From: Prunella strophiata
Lineage: Eukaryota > Chordata > Aves > Passeriformes > Prunellidae
Reading direction: 5' to 3'
Assembly: GCA_036583965.1 (NCBI GenBank)
Contig: JAZBQD010000014.1
Coordinates: 41,402,990 to 41,466,989, forward strand
Length of the DNA: 64,000 nucleotides
This document shows, in pieces, positions 13,581 through 26,744 of the stretch. Positions within the stretch are counted from its first letter, which is position 1. The number at the start of each line of letters is the position of its first letter. Below the pieces are notes generated by a model. That model searched no databases. It worked only from the letters and a program-made list of their open reading frames with translations, and was not told the origin of the DNA. The position numbers were made by a program, and so were the translations under genes.

Positions 13581-16070
13581 CTTGCTCCCAACACTTCTTG
13601 TTCTGTCCTCTTTTATTCAGCTTAGAACTCTGAAAAATAAGCTAGTGTATTGATCCATCTGAGAAGAAAATGTGTTTTTTAGAGTTAATTTTAATCTAGA
13701 TACAGCTACTTCCTTAGCCAGCACAAAACCTACTACAAGGGAAATTACACTGACAGGCAAAAGCAATAAAGAGGGAACAGGTGGGATCAGAAACTTGTGT
13801 TGCATCTAAGTGACCATGTAATTATAGACTGAATGTGCATGCCATCTGTCAGAGAAAAATTTTGCACATCTTCTGCAAAAAAGGTATTACTCTTTTGCAC
13901 AAATTATAATATCATGTGATTGTCTTTTCCACAGAATTCTTGACAATGCTTCTTAGTCAGATAGTTCTTCAGTAATAAGTTTTTCACTAAAGGGTGATTT
14001 GAAATAGCTTATAGGTTTTCTAAGACAGAATGTCCTATGTCCTGGATTTATTTCAAGGCACATAAATCAGAGGGGGCCATAATATTAAAATACATACATT
14101 TTCAGCTTGTCTTGTTTCCAGAGCCAGCAAGTCAAAGTCCTAATCAAAAAGATTAGAGCATGCAACAGTGCTGGGTTCTCACTGAAGGTAAAATACTATC
14201 TGAATTTGTGCAAACAGAAACACAAATAAAAGATTATCCTGAGATGCAAGCATTCCAATGAGGATGAAAAAGAGGTACAGGGTGCATATAGTAAGAAGAA
14301 AGAGCCTGGTGTGGGTGTTTAGAAGTTAAAATCTATTATAAAAAATATGTTGGATCAAAGAGTGCAGTACATGTACCCTAACTTAAGGAGCCAAAATTAT
14401 TTATTTAAGTTTAATTTATTCATTGTGCTTTCCTGTCCCATCCCATGAAGAGAAGTAAGATTATAGAGAGAGCAATTAATCCATGATGGATTACCTAAAG
14501 AGTCTGAGAATTTATGCTCTGGAAGTACCTATTTGCCATGTAACATGCCATGTAACAGTTTTTTAATGTCTCATTGTCATTCACTGATTCCAAGTTTATT
14601 TTCACAAGGAATAGCTAAACCAACTGTAGAATGTCTCTGCACATACAAGGGTAGCAGAAGGGAAATAGAAAAAAAAAAAAAGGCAAATTTAGAGAGTAGA
14701 TGCCTCTTCCATTGCAGCTCCTGGGATATGGAGGAGTTTGGTACTGCAGTTCTGCAGTTAATTTCAAAAGTAAAAAGAAAACCAAACCTGCAGAGTCCAT
14801 TGTTATTAACAGGCAGCAGTTCTGAAGGCAATGATTAGAGTTTCCACTTAAATGCATTCAATAAGATCTTCTGGTTTTTTATGCATCTCCCATGAGGAAA
14901 CCATATCTATGCTGAAAGGTTTTCTGAAATTCAGACAGCAATCAACACAAGACAGTAAAATGACACTCCATGCTATCAAACTTTCACTGAAAGTTTTTTA
15001 CAATACTGAGTTCAGCAAGTAAATCAAGCCTTACCCAGTGCAATCCATAAAATGAATCAGGCACAACCTACCCTATACAGCTTTGAACAATCTTCATTGC
15101 AGTATTTTAAAAATAAACACTTTTGACCTATTAAATATGTAACTATATACTTGTATCAGTTTAATAGTTTAATTAGCACAGTTTTAAATGGAGTTTTAAA
15201 CTCTTCATACAGTTTCATTTTCTCAAACAACTGAATGAAAAAACCTCATTGAAGAAGTGAGGAAAGATGACCATCCACCATGTAAAATTCCACTTTACCT
15301 TTTACCTCTCCTTAAGTTATATATTAAAATCAGCTTTTGAAGGGTTGCTGCAAAGTAGCCCTCTGATTACTTCTGAAAATGGCTCAGCATGATTTACCAT
15401 CTCTAGAAATATTGAAAAAAAATCTTGATTTGAAGATCAGATCCCAAGAAAATTGAGACAATGTGTTCAAATAGTAAAGCTGGACAATGCCATTTTCTTT
15501 AGCATGAACATTTCAAAAAGAGAAGTTCCTCCTTTTCCTTACAGTTCCCAGTGGCTGCTGCAGACTAACTCCCTGCATCTGGAGGTGGCCACTATTCTGT
15601 CCCACCTTCCTAGTTTCTACACTTCCTTCCAACACTGCAACAAAAGTATGCTGGCTGCCACTGGAACTGTGACCTGTCATTGTGTAAAGTTTCATAATAG
15701 AAGTTTTGAATGGCTGGATGTTTGTTAATCCCTCATCCAGTATGGCAGATGAAAGGATGGAGTGGAGGTGGTCAGTGGAGGGGAAGGAGAAGTGTTGTGA
15801 ATGCTGAGAAAGTCAAGTATGTGTCTGTCTGTCCATCACAGCTGTTAATAATGCTGGACCACATTGTCCCTATGCTGTCACCTATTCATGGGAGCTAATT
15901 ATTCATTGGCTATTTGTTTTCACTATCAGCAGTAAAGTTACACAACCAATAGACAACAGCATCATGTAATCAAGTAATAATCAGTCCCCCAGGTAAAATT
16001 ATCATTGTATGAAATTATCCTGCCATTACTTTTTAATAGGCTGCCTAATTAAGGCAATATATCTTAATAT

Positions 16071-16137
16071 ATTGAATCCTTGTTGAGTCACACAATAATT
16101 GATACATTGAATCCTCATTGAGTCACAAAATAATATC
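16071..16137. repeat. 35-bp tandem duplication
   Basis: Two adjacent diverged copies, both starting ATTGAATCCT and containing TGAGTCACA followed by an AATAAT-like end. They differ by a few substitutions. TGAGTCA, an AP-1-like heptamer, occurs in both copies. Confidence 0.75.
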
Positions 16138-18181
16138 TCTGTAAGAAAACTGTAGAGGTTGCTAAGGATTATTTTGAGGCTGGTGAAGCTGTTTCTGACA
16201 GCTCCCAAATGAGCTCTAATATATTTCATAGCCATTATTAAATTGGCATCATATGCCTTGAGATTCCTATTTGCTGATAATTTCTACACAGCTTGCCTTT
16301 TTACAACTGTGGGTCTTAATAGAAAATGAAAGTTAGAAAGAGGTAATAGAACACATTGCAAGGCCTAGAGAAACTTAAACTTCTCTCAACAAAACAGCAG
16401 CTGTGAGAGCACATAATGGAAAACAACAGGACATGGGGATCTGACTGATAAATCACTTTTAGCATCTAGGAAGTTTCAGATGCATATTACTTTGTCAATA
16501 AACCACGTTTTTATACAGACTTAGCTAAAAGTCAGATGTGTTTATGACATGTTATGACAGTACTTTGATGCCAAAGATTCCCTTCTCCTAATGAAACAAT
16601 TTGAAAAAATGGATTCCAGTACAAAAAAGCCTTTCTGAGTGTAGTCACACAGTTGTGCATCCTGGCTGACTGAACATCTTCTGTGTACTTTTATACATTA
16701 CTTACCATTCAAGTGGTGCTTCTGAAAAAATGTCACAAATTCTATCCAGTTATGAGAGGAAAACACAAAAATGTTATATTCTGTACCATAAAGGTAAGGA
16801 ATGAGAATTCTGAAATAAAATTGATCCAAACAAACATAATTGTGAAGTTAAGCTCAATTACTTAAGCACATATCTGTAATTAGGTAGGCAAAAGTCCTGT
16901 GTCGTTATTGATCCATGCTTTTCTAATTTATTTCATGTGTGTAATTTCCCTGCACTCCAGTAAGTAACATAATACAGCACCTGAAATGGGTGAGTTTTCC
17001 CTTTTTCCAGAGAGTATATTCCCCAGGTGAATTGATTCCTGAAGAGAAGTTATACCAAAGCCTTCCTCAGCATCTTCTAGAAATGAGTATGTAGATGCAG
17101 CATTTAACTTTGGAGCCAACATGGCAAAGCAAACAAACAATGAAACCAACCAAAAAAAAAAAAAAATTGAAAGTGAAATTGAGATTACCCTTGGGAACAT
17201 AGTCCAATTTAGAAAATCACTGTTCATACTCTGAATTTGGCATCATTCATAGCATACCATAAAATTGGTTTTCTTGGTCAGATTTTACAGGGGACATCCC
17301 ATGCTACTAAACAAAGTCCTTTGCAAGTAAGTGAAATACTACAAATTGCAACAAATAGCTATCTCCTGCAGCTTTACACAATTTTCAAGTCAGTGTAGGT
17401 CTGGTCCAAGGTAAGTTCAGATGCATTTAACCTATCATAGGGTAAATGGAAACAGCAGGAGGAGAGTAAAAAAGTTGGTCCTTATATTAGATAAGCATAA
17501 GCAACAGTACAAATAGGGATCTGGATTGCAGCAACAGCCCTGTAAGAGCTATTTGAAACCTACATGGCAGTCAGGCAGTGAGATTAAAACTGTAATCAGT
17601 CACACAGGAGAGGAAGGAAAAGAGAGCAGATATTTTCCTCAGTGTATTTTTCTTGGTGATTCTTATTTGGTGATAGGATTTTAAGGCTACTCTGTGAACT
17701 TTCCTTTTCTAGTTACTGAAGGCTACCAAAAAGCAACGGAAAAAAATTTTCTCTTGGCCTAAAAAAATGAATTACTTTTAGGGTGTCTGTACTGAATGAA
17801 AATGGAGCAGTGGTCCTTTGAAGCCCAGGACTTAATTCTTTTAGATCTCTTTCACTTTGAAAAAGATTTAAAGTGAAAATCATTTAATCCAGTGATTAAT
17901 TGATTTAAAATCAATCACCAAAAACATCAAGATTATACTACTTAAAATCATCTGGCCAAATATATATGTGTAATAATCAACATCATCTGTTCAGGAATTC
18001 AGTTCTGACTGGGATTTCAGGTGTCTGCTAGTGGGCAGCACTAACACAGCTGAAAGTGATAGCTGACCTCCAAAATTTAAAAAAGCCAGGAGCAGAGTAT
18101 TAAAAATATACTTATTTTATATATGAATTTTCATATTTATCGATATTATTGCAATAAGATTAGTAAAAGTTTACAGTTTTT

Positions 18182-18209
18182 AGGAAAGGAAAAGCAGGAA
18201 AGGAAAAGC
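18182..18209. repeat. 14-bp tandem duplication
   Basis: AGGAAAGGAAAAGC occurs twice in a row without change. A small slippage product. Confidence 0.8.
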
Positions 18210-21200
18210 AGTATTTGAAGGAAATGTTTTTACTGTGGATCCATCAAATGGGGTTGAGAGGAGGAAGGAGGAAGGGTGGGATGATCTTTAGCTGAAAAAT
18301 ATATCCTCTTCTGATGGTTATTAAAGATACTGTATGAGGAATTCGCTTAGGATAGGTTAGGATAGAGATTATAGCTACACATTTGTTTAGAAGTATCTTG
18401 AAAAGTAACAAAATCTTTTATTTTCTACACACATGAAAAAAAATCAGGTGTATTTAGGAAAGCATTACCTACTGTGCCTTATGATGGTGTCAGCATCAGG
18501 AGGGAGAAGTTTACCTAAAAGATGATCTCAGACTAAGTGACTGTCTATTGCCTGAGAGCTGTCTGCTTATTTTCCATATTCAAGGTGTAAATAGGCATCT
18601 TTACATGCTGGTAGGTGGCTGTAGGTAGTACAAGGTACATCAACATCACTGAGAGCCCTACAATATTTATACATGGTTTCCCCTTCCCAATGTGTTCATT
18701 GTGGCTTGCTTGAAGAATTGTCTCTTTTATTCCCTAAATTTTCTAATGTTTATTATGGGGGAAAAATAGCAAAAGGATATCTACTTCTAGTTCATAAAAA
18801 TTAATATTTTCTTTGCACAGTTCAAGTATTCAAGTAGATCTAGATAGACTACAGGGAAAGCTGAATTTCTGCCCTTGCTGTCTGTGGTCCTGTACACTAG
18901 CAGTGACATGAACACCATGAAACTCACTGAACCATTGGTCTAATGGGAATTGTGGGGTTTTCTTTATAATTTGTGAACTTCTCTTGAGAGCTGGGAGCTA
19001 GAATAAAAAAAGGTGAATAAAACAGACTGTCAGTGTTCATCTTATGTAAACTTTTTTATTCCTATTCTCTGGGCCTGACTGTCAAAGCACAGCAGTTGTC
19101 AACGAAAGGAACATTTTATTTTGTTAAGCTTATATCTTGGACACTTCAAATGAAAGCTGGAACCACTGGATTGTGTGAGAAGCAGCTGTAGCCCATTCAG
19201 CTGTGGAACTGGTTAGAAATTTTCCAGAGAGGAAATTTCTGTCTGAAAACACTGATGGTAATTTCTGCAAGTTTTATACAAAAGCAGGTCCCAGGCCCAC
19301 CAGCAAAGTCTGAGGCTCTTGTCTCACACATGGTAAAGAACACCCAAGTTCAGTACATTACATTTATTAATGCAGGAAAGTGCTAAAATACAGATGACTA
19401 GGTTTGTATACAGATGGAAATATCATCATTCCTTTTCCTCTGCTGATGTAATTTCTTATTGTATTGCTGACTATTCATAGGATGAGGGACAAATCAATTT
19501 TGGAATCTTCATTGTCTGTGGTAGGAAGAAAAAATAGATACCATATAGAAATTATACTGAGGTTGGGTTAAGAAGATATGAGTGTTGATGATAGCCAATT
19601 TAATATGGCAAGGCAATGGAGACCCTTTGAAGAATGTAACTCTTTCTGTAAAAATTCTCGAAAATTAAATTTTTGGCTGTTGCATGAACATAGCTCTGGT
19701 AGTTTCATTAACATATTTTTTTACCTGTTAACCTATAAACCAAGAGGTCATTTTAATTTCACTGGCCCATTATTTCCATACTTTTAGTTCTGTTTTTCCC
19801 TAGGAGCTGATAATCATGATGTTGATGAGAGCTGAATATAAAAGTAAAAATATTTTTAATGTTTTCACTTAGGTTTTTTTTAATATGTTACATTTTGATT
19901 TTTGAATTATTAAATCAACTCTTTAGCATCAGAATAATGGTGCTTAAAGGTTAGTTTTCTTAAGCCACTGTGATTTGTTGAGCTGTAACTTAGGCCCTTC
20001 TGTCAGTTCTTTGAATTTTCCACATAAAAGTAACTCAGTGCCTGCTAAAGGAAAATAGAGCATAATTCATCAGAAGGAAGTGGCCTCTGGGAAAATATTA
20101 TTCATGTTTCACCATTTGTCCTACTACTTACTCGTCTCATTAAAGGTGAAGAAAATAAATCTCATCTTTCCATTTTCCTATCATACTACTCAGAAATAAG
20201 GCATACAGTATTCTATTTTGTCTCAGGAAAGTAATTACCTTTTAAAGTTGTTTTTTTTTACTTACTGTGTTTGAAAATATTTTTTGAGTAAGGAACCATT
20301 TCGGGTGAAAAAATAAAAACAATATTCTTTTTTAAATCACAGAATTTTGTTGAAATTTTAGCTTGCATTCCAGTTGTCAGGTTCCTGAAGTACTGTAAAA
20401 TTCAATTGTTTGGTTGAGGAACCATATAAACTAAAGTTAAAATTACACTTCATAATAGACAGAAATAAAATGGACTTGCAGAAAAGATACAAAAGCTCAG
20501 GTGAAATTATTTCAGTCTTTCTGTAGGACCTAATCTAACCACTAAGGAACACAGAGAGGTTTACACCCTCACATTTGGTTTGTATATGCAGTGAAGAGCC
20601 AAGATGTTTTACTGTCAAGAGAATTAATTTAAGTGGAGTAAGTTTCTAAAAAAGTTTCACGTGTGTGAGAAAGAAAACTGCTCTTTTTTATATTCCTAGC
20701 TAGCTCCTTAAAGACTCAGATGTCAGCAGCACACCCAAGTGCCAGGGTCCCACTGCACTCAGTGACCAAGAGGCAGAGGTTTAGCTCCCAGAGGGAATGG
20801 GGCTCTGAGCCTGCTCCTCCAGAGGCAGATCTGCTCGGCTGTTCCTCCATCTTTGCTCTTTTTATTTTCTACTTGTCTTCTCTTTATACTACAAAGTTAA
20901 TTGCTACAACTGAAAAAAAAAAAAAAATCATTTTGGAGGTAGTTTGCAATTCTCAATCAGAAAATCATTGTGCAGAGAAGAAATGAAGCTGGAGTCCTTT
21001 GAGAGGCTTAATTAAAATTAATTAAATAATTTGTTGCTTTTACTATCTTTGATAATCACAGAGGATGATTTTTTCAGTAGACATTCTTCTAATCACTAAA
21101 AGCACAAAATACTTACAAAATCTAGTACTGAACTTAAAAAATTCAATGGGAAGTTGTCTAGATAGTCTATTAAGGGTAATAAAGACTCTGGAAAAAAAAA

Positions 21201-21784
21201 TGCAAGGCTAGCCATTAAGAGACAGTTGTTTTTAAATCCATTATATGTATGCATATGTATTTCTAAACTTGGAAAAGAAAGATGATGTATTCCTGCCATG
21301 TAATGATGAACTTTCTTACCCTTAAGTCATCATCAGGAAAGTAAGGTGGTACCTACTCTGAATGTCTCAAGTTCAGGTAACTTGTACTTGAAGCCCAAAG
21401 AGTTGTCTGAAGAAACAGTAAACTCACTGGTAATTTTTAATTACCTTAAGTACTTGGCAGTGCCAAAGACTGTAAATCCAGTAAAGTTACAGCAGAGTTG
21501 ATAAATGCTAGTGGGGTGATTTCATAGTTCCCACAGACTATATCTGATTTTTCATCAATCCACAGAGAGATGAGAGGAAAATTGACAGGACTTTTTATTA
21601 TATATATGACTGCTCAACAAACATTTTTATAATGCTCGTAAACATAATTTTAAAGAGCAGAGATATTATCAAAGAAAATTGTTTTCATTCTTTGATGATG
21701 CCTTCAAAATGCCTTTTGAAAAATGTTACTTTAGCGAAGTGGTAGTTAATGGAGTTTGATACAGGCAAATGCAAATTTCTGATA

Positions 21785-21825
21785 CATGTGAGGTCAGACC
21801 AGATGATCTAATGCAGTAACTCAAA
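21785..21825 (+). mobile_element. Possible very old CR1 tail
   Basis: The phrase GAGGTCAGACCAGATGATCTAATG resembles the pre-tail segment of old sauropsid CR1 elements. No terminal octamers survive. The match is short, so chance is possible. Confidence 0.35.
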
Positions 21826-22976
21826 CTGGAAAAAATAAAACCCGTATAACACAGAGGTGATTTTGATAAAATCCACTATATCTGCATGTATGTATAAAAT
21901 CTCAAAAGCTGCATACAGCTAACTATAACATAACCACACACTGAAAATGGAGTAAATGTTCTCACAGACAAAACTATTAAAAAAACCAAGGCACATCCCT
22001 AAGAAATGACATGATATATTGCTTAATTACCAGCACACCTGCTGTCATGGTTTAGCTGTTTAGTATTGTTAGTGTACTTAAAACAGTGCCAGGCACAGTT
22101 CAACAGGATTTTGTGACAAGCACAGACCCAAAAAGGGCATTATGACTGCAGCCACTGTTCTTTCCATAAAAAATTGTCTTGGTGGGACAATAGCCATGTA
22201 CTGTTTGGCCTCTGGGTTTTTTAGTACCACAACCTAGCCTTGTTTTTAATTTTATCTGAGACTCAGAGTTGAATTGGAAAATGTGATTGTTCGCCAATGG
22301 TCTCATTAATTGCAGACTCCAATGTCCATGCCTGCAGTAATGTCCCTTCCAGATGATCACATTAAGCATTTTACATCTTCTAGGTAATTGACAAAGTTTA
22401 GTCAAATTGGACAAATCAGAGCTGTTGCTCTCACCTTTGGATCTGCTGTCAGGAAAGACAGTAAATCATGAGTGCTGACAAGGTGCCCAGAGCTAATTTT
22501 ATATATCAACATATCATTTTTTTTTTTTTTTTTCTTATATAGTCCTGAATCCTGATTGAGGGAAAACTCAGATCACAGAAATGCTCCACAGATTTTTGTC
22601 CTCAGGTGCTAACAGGAGGCACCCCTGGAGGTCATTTCCACAGACACGTTGTGAAGGTGTCAGGGAGGAGGTTACAGAACAAAACAGAATTTTTTCATCC
22701 TCTTCATCACTTTTATCCAATAATCCTTAGTTTAGGTTAGAGATGGATTTGAAATGCTTCTCTGCCTGGGTGTAATCTCAGCCCAAACAACCCCCTTCCT
22801 CTGACACCATGATCTGACAATCAGTGGGATGAATTCTTGGTCCCATCTCTTAGAGCTGCGTACCTTGCAGGTGCAATACATATCCTGTATATTAACTTGT
22901 CCAGAAATGCACAGAACTCAGTGGTGTCTTGCAAAACTGGGCTTGGGGAAGACTTGGCAAAAATCTTCAGGGCAAT

Positions 22977-23555
22977 TGTTCCAGTCTTGCTGGGGATAGA
23001 GTGAATTTCCCTTTCAGTAACTGGTACAGTTCCATGTTTTAGATTTAGTATGAGAATAATGCAGATAACACATTGATGTTTTAATTGTTTCTAAGTAGTG
23101 CTTGCCTTAAGGATGTTTTCATTTCCCATGCTCTGCCAATGTGAATGTGCATAAGAAGGCATGAGGGTACATCAACAAGAGAGAACAGGCAGAAAGGATA
23201 TTCCATACCACAGAACATCAGTCTCAGAATATAAAATGGGAGGAATAGGCAGGGAGGGGTGATCACTGCTCAAAGACAGGCTGGACATGGCCAGTGGGTG
23301 CTGAGCAGTTGGACTGTGCAACCATCCATTGCTTCTTTTGTGTTTTATTCTTCTCTTCCTCCTTTTCATTACAACTATTATTTTTATTATTATCATTATT
23401 ATTGTTGTTGCATTTTATTTTGCTTCAGTTATTAAACTATTCTTAACCCACAAGATTTACTGTATTTATCTGATTCTCCTCCTAAGGGAGGGGTTAAAGA
23501 GAGTGACCAAGTGGTTGTGTGGTGCTTAGTTGCTGCCTGGGGTTAGACCACAACA
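22977..23555 (+). mobile_element. Solo LTR, ERVL-like family (copy 1)
   Basis: A 579-bp solo LTR that begins TGTTCC, decayed from the TGTCCTGGTTT start of this avian family, and ends ...GACCACAACA. It is flanked by a perfect 5-bp target duplication, GCAAT at 22972-22976 and 23556-23560, which fixes both ends. Five-bp duplications are usual for class III (ERVL) insertions. Landmarks in sense order are GGATAGAG near the start, a TATA-like TATAAAAT at 23230-23237, an ATT/TTA-rich U3/R stretch near 23375-23415, and TATTAAAC at 23430-23437, which may serve as polyadenylation signal. No gag, pol or env remains on either side, so recombination between the two LTRs removed the body. A second copy lies at 55786-56355 in the opposite direction. 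Confidence 0.85.
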
Positions 23556-26231
23556 GCAATGTTTCCTGAGGGACCTGTGTATGACAGGTCTCTCATTCCC
23601 ACCTCCCAGAATTGGGTAAAAAAGTGAAAATTGGTTTTTGTATTGTTTCACATTGAGTTACAGTTTTCTGGTTTTTTAGAGAGCGCTTTTCAGTTTAGTT
23701 GGACTAATAACAATAGTTTTGCATAACAAAAGAGAACATAAAATTAATTTCTACCTCATAATGGTTAGCTGCCAATCCAGAATGATGATGAAAAAATCAA
23801 AATGTTACTTTGAAATTGTAGTGTGAGTTCATTTTCTCTGTGTCTGTGAAGTAAATTGAGTGGAGCAGATAATAATTTAAACAATCTTAAAAACTCAAAT
23901 AACATTTTGGAATAGGATGAAATGTTTAAAAATTAAGTTTTATAGATGATGTTGTAGGAGAATGTAACACCTTATCAAGAAAATGTTAAAAAAAAAGCAC
24001 ATTAATATATGTTAAGAAAATAATTCTTGGTTAAGAACTAGTAGCAGATGGAAACACTTATTCAGCTGAAGGCATTACACATTCATTCATGGAGACACAG
24101 ATGCTGCTCAGACTGATGGGATGTACATTAACCCTAAATAATACAAATATATTTAAACATTACTTTTTTTCACCTGTTTAAATATGTGTTGTTGATTTTA
24201 AAATCATGACCCTAGTTGAGAGATTTGAAAAAACTGTCCTAAAAATATTGCAGCTCTGCACTTGTTTTTGGATAGCAGAGGCAAAGCATGGAGGTGAGTG
24301 ATCAAACTGAGACAGAGACAGCTGAAATGGCAGATCTGTGACCATAGATTGACAAAAAAATGGGGATTTTAATCTGTTCTTGCTGTGCAGCAAGGGGGGT
24401 AGAAGTTCTCAACTGCCCATAAGCAGTTGTGAAGATACTTAGTTGTGCCAACTAATCACTCTTTTGCCTTGTGGGGGAAGGAGAAGAAAGGAGAAGTTTC
24501 TCTTCTTTGGTCAAGGACCTGTGGTACCAATTAATTCATGTCTAGGCTTACATTCGAATACAAAGCAAACCACTAACCAAAAATTAATTTAGCTATGACC
24601 CAAGGTTTAATACTCCTCCAATTATTTAACCTCTGAGACATTAGTGAATCTAATAATAATTTCCAGCCTAACAATGGGCATCAATGAACAGCAGTGTTTG
24701 TCTTTATGAGGATACTTTGATTACATCTTTGTTTTCTTTATGTGAAACAAGAGCAGAGTATCATTTATTGTGCTGGTACAATTGCATTTAACTGAAACCC
24801 ATTATAGAATTGCAGTCATTATGTTTAACTTCATTCTGAAAATAGATGGAGCATTTTGAATTGTATGTATAGAATAATTCTTCTCATACATCTCAGGAAT
24901 ATAGGAAATCTATATAATTCATTATTTCAGACTTTTTTATTACATAAATCCATGTATTTTCTTGTTAAGATAAAGTTTATACTGCCTTTGGAATATCAGA
25001 GAGTGAAATGGTAAAGAAAGCCCTTACAGATAAATGAATCATTAACACAAAACCAAACAGAAGTCCCTTTGTTCTTGGAACGATGTCATGAGCTTGCTAT
25101 GATGGCTATTTCTTGGAAGACTGCAATATCCACAAGAAGACTGTACATATAATATTACAGGATCTAGAGACATTTAGTAATCTCTTTTTTAATCAATATG
25201 TCTAAAAAAAAAAAAAGGCAATGGGGATACTGTTTATACTGTTTTAGGTTTTGACATCAAGGAGGGCTAATGTATTCACAATGCAGAAAAATGCAGAGTG
25301 CTTTCACAGTATATGGGACACTTTTTTCCTGAGAGAAAAGACAAATTTAATTATCCTGTAACTGGACAGTTGCATTTTGTCTCACTTGGCTTAATAGATA
25401 AGGGCAAGGAAAGTTATGCCTTCACAGTACTCAAGAAATCAGAAACAATTTAAGGATACTGAAGAGGTATCTGCATCTGTTCACGTAAGGTAGTTTTGAA
25501 GCTTGAAGCACAGGAAAATTTGGTAAATAGATATCCAAGCAAGTTTCACACAAGCTATCCTGCAGCCAGAAGCAGCACAGCCATGTGCATGCAGCCTATT
25601 GTAACTTCTGAGCAAAGCTCTCAGCTGCTCAGTGCTGCTCTCAGCCTCTTGCTTCACACATCAGTGCAATGTGCCACTGAACTCAGCCATGTGGGCCAGC
25701 AGCCATGGAGCAGTCTACTCTGTGTGCATCTGTGGTGTCAACACAAGCTTTACTTCCTGAAAGACATCATCAAAAGGAAAACTGGCATGTTTAGAAGGCT
25801 TGACTGCTGGAGAGTGCTGACTGAAAACTGTGACAGACTATTCTCTCTATAAATAAGCAATATTTAAGCAAAAAGCATAATAAGCAATTTATTTGTCTTT
25901 ACAGTATAAAAGCCATTCCTAGTTTAAGAATGAATATGAAAAATAGTCAGGAGTAAAATTAGGTTAAAAATTAGGACAATATTTCTTACTATACGAGCAG
26001 TGGCAATTAGAAGCCATCTCTCTGCAGTGATGGATAACAGTAGTTACCAGCTTCCCTCTTCTGTCTTTTATTGCACTTCACAGAAGTGGCTGCTCTGATG
26101 GAGGCTACTTCCCAGAGATTCTAGCATTTGCTATTTTTAAGGCAGAATGAGAGGGAAAGAGGAAAAAGCATTACCCTGATTTTTTCTTCTTTATGAAACT
26201 AGTTATAAATAGGATGCACTTGTTCATGTTA

Positions 26232-26290
26232 TTTCTTTTCTGGGTAGGTGTAACCTTCAATTTTTCTTTTCTGGGTAGGTGTAAACTTCC
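26232..26290. repeat. 31-bp tandem duplication
   Basis: TTTCTTTTCTGGGTAGGTGT is repeated with a 31-bp period and nearly unchanged. Each copy carries a pyrimidine tract followed by TAGGTGTAA. Confidence 0.85.
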
Positions 26291-26675
26291 AGAAAAGACA
26301 TCTCTGCCAGAAAAGGAGGAAAACTCACCAGCCAGGCACCAGACTCAGCTAGGTGTCAGTGTGGGACAGCAGGTGTAACAGCTGGAAAGCAAACTTCTTT
26401 GAATCACAGAAGAACAGCATGGACAATATAATAATAATAGATATTATTCCCATGCTTCCCACGTAGCAGAATCACTTCAGCCCTTCTCTACACAAACCCC
26501 CCCTCAAAACTTCCCAGCCATTTGTGTTTCACAATGAAAACAGACTGCAACAAAACCTCAACAACCTTACAGCCTTTAAAATAGAGGTGCAAAAAACCTC
26601 TGAAATCTTAGATCTTCTGACAGGGACAGCATGCAATATCCAAAGCAGCTAAAAGTTAAAGAAATTTCTTGGCAT

Positions 26676-26744
26676 AAAAACACAAAAAAAACCACAAAAA
26701 AACCCCCAAAAAAACAAACAAACAAACAAAAAAACCCAAAAAAG
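26676..26744. repeat. A/C-rich simple repeat (CAAA)n
   Basis: Irregular runs of A broken by C, with a short CAAA array near the middle. A low-complexity tract. The minus-strand open frame across it codes only Phe/Val/Gly-rich nonsense. Confidence 0.8.

Larger units (their letters stand above)
13581..22976. other. Long AT-rich unique stretch with a few minor repeats
   Basis: Almost 9.4 kb without a convincing gene. It holds poly-A runs at 14669-14681, 17152-17166 and 20913-20927, a T run at 22517-22534, the tandem duplications at 16071 and 18182, and a possible ancient CR1 tail near 21785, listed separately. A segment at 20720-20850 is richer in GC than its surroundings but has no recognisable identity. 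Confidence 0.5.

Noticed and set aside
22044..22460. Segment starting TGTCATGGTTTAG that looked like an LTR start, with a 104-codon minus-strand ORF inside
   Set aside because: Only the first dozen bases resemble an LTR terminus. No matching end, TATA box or target duplication was found.
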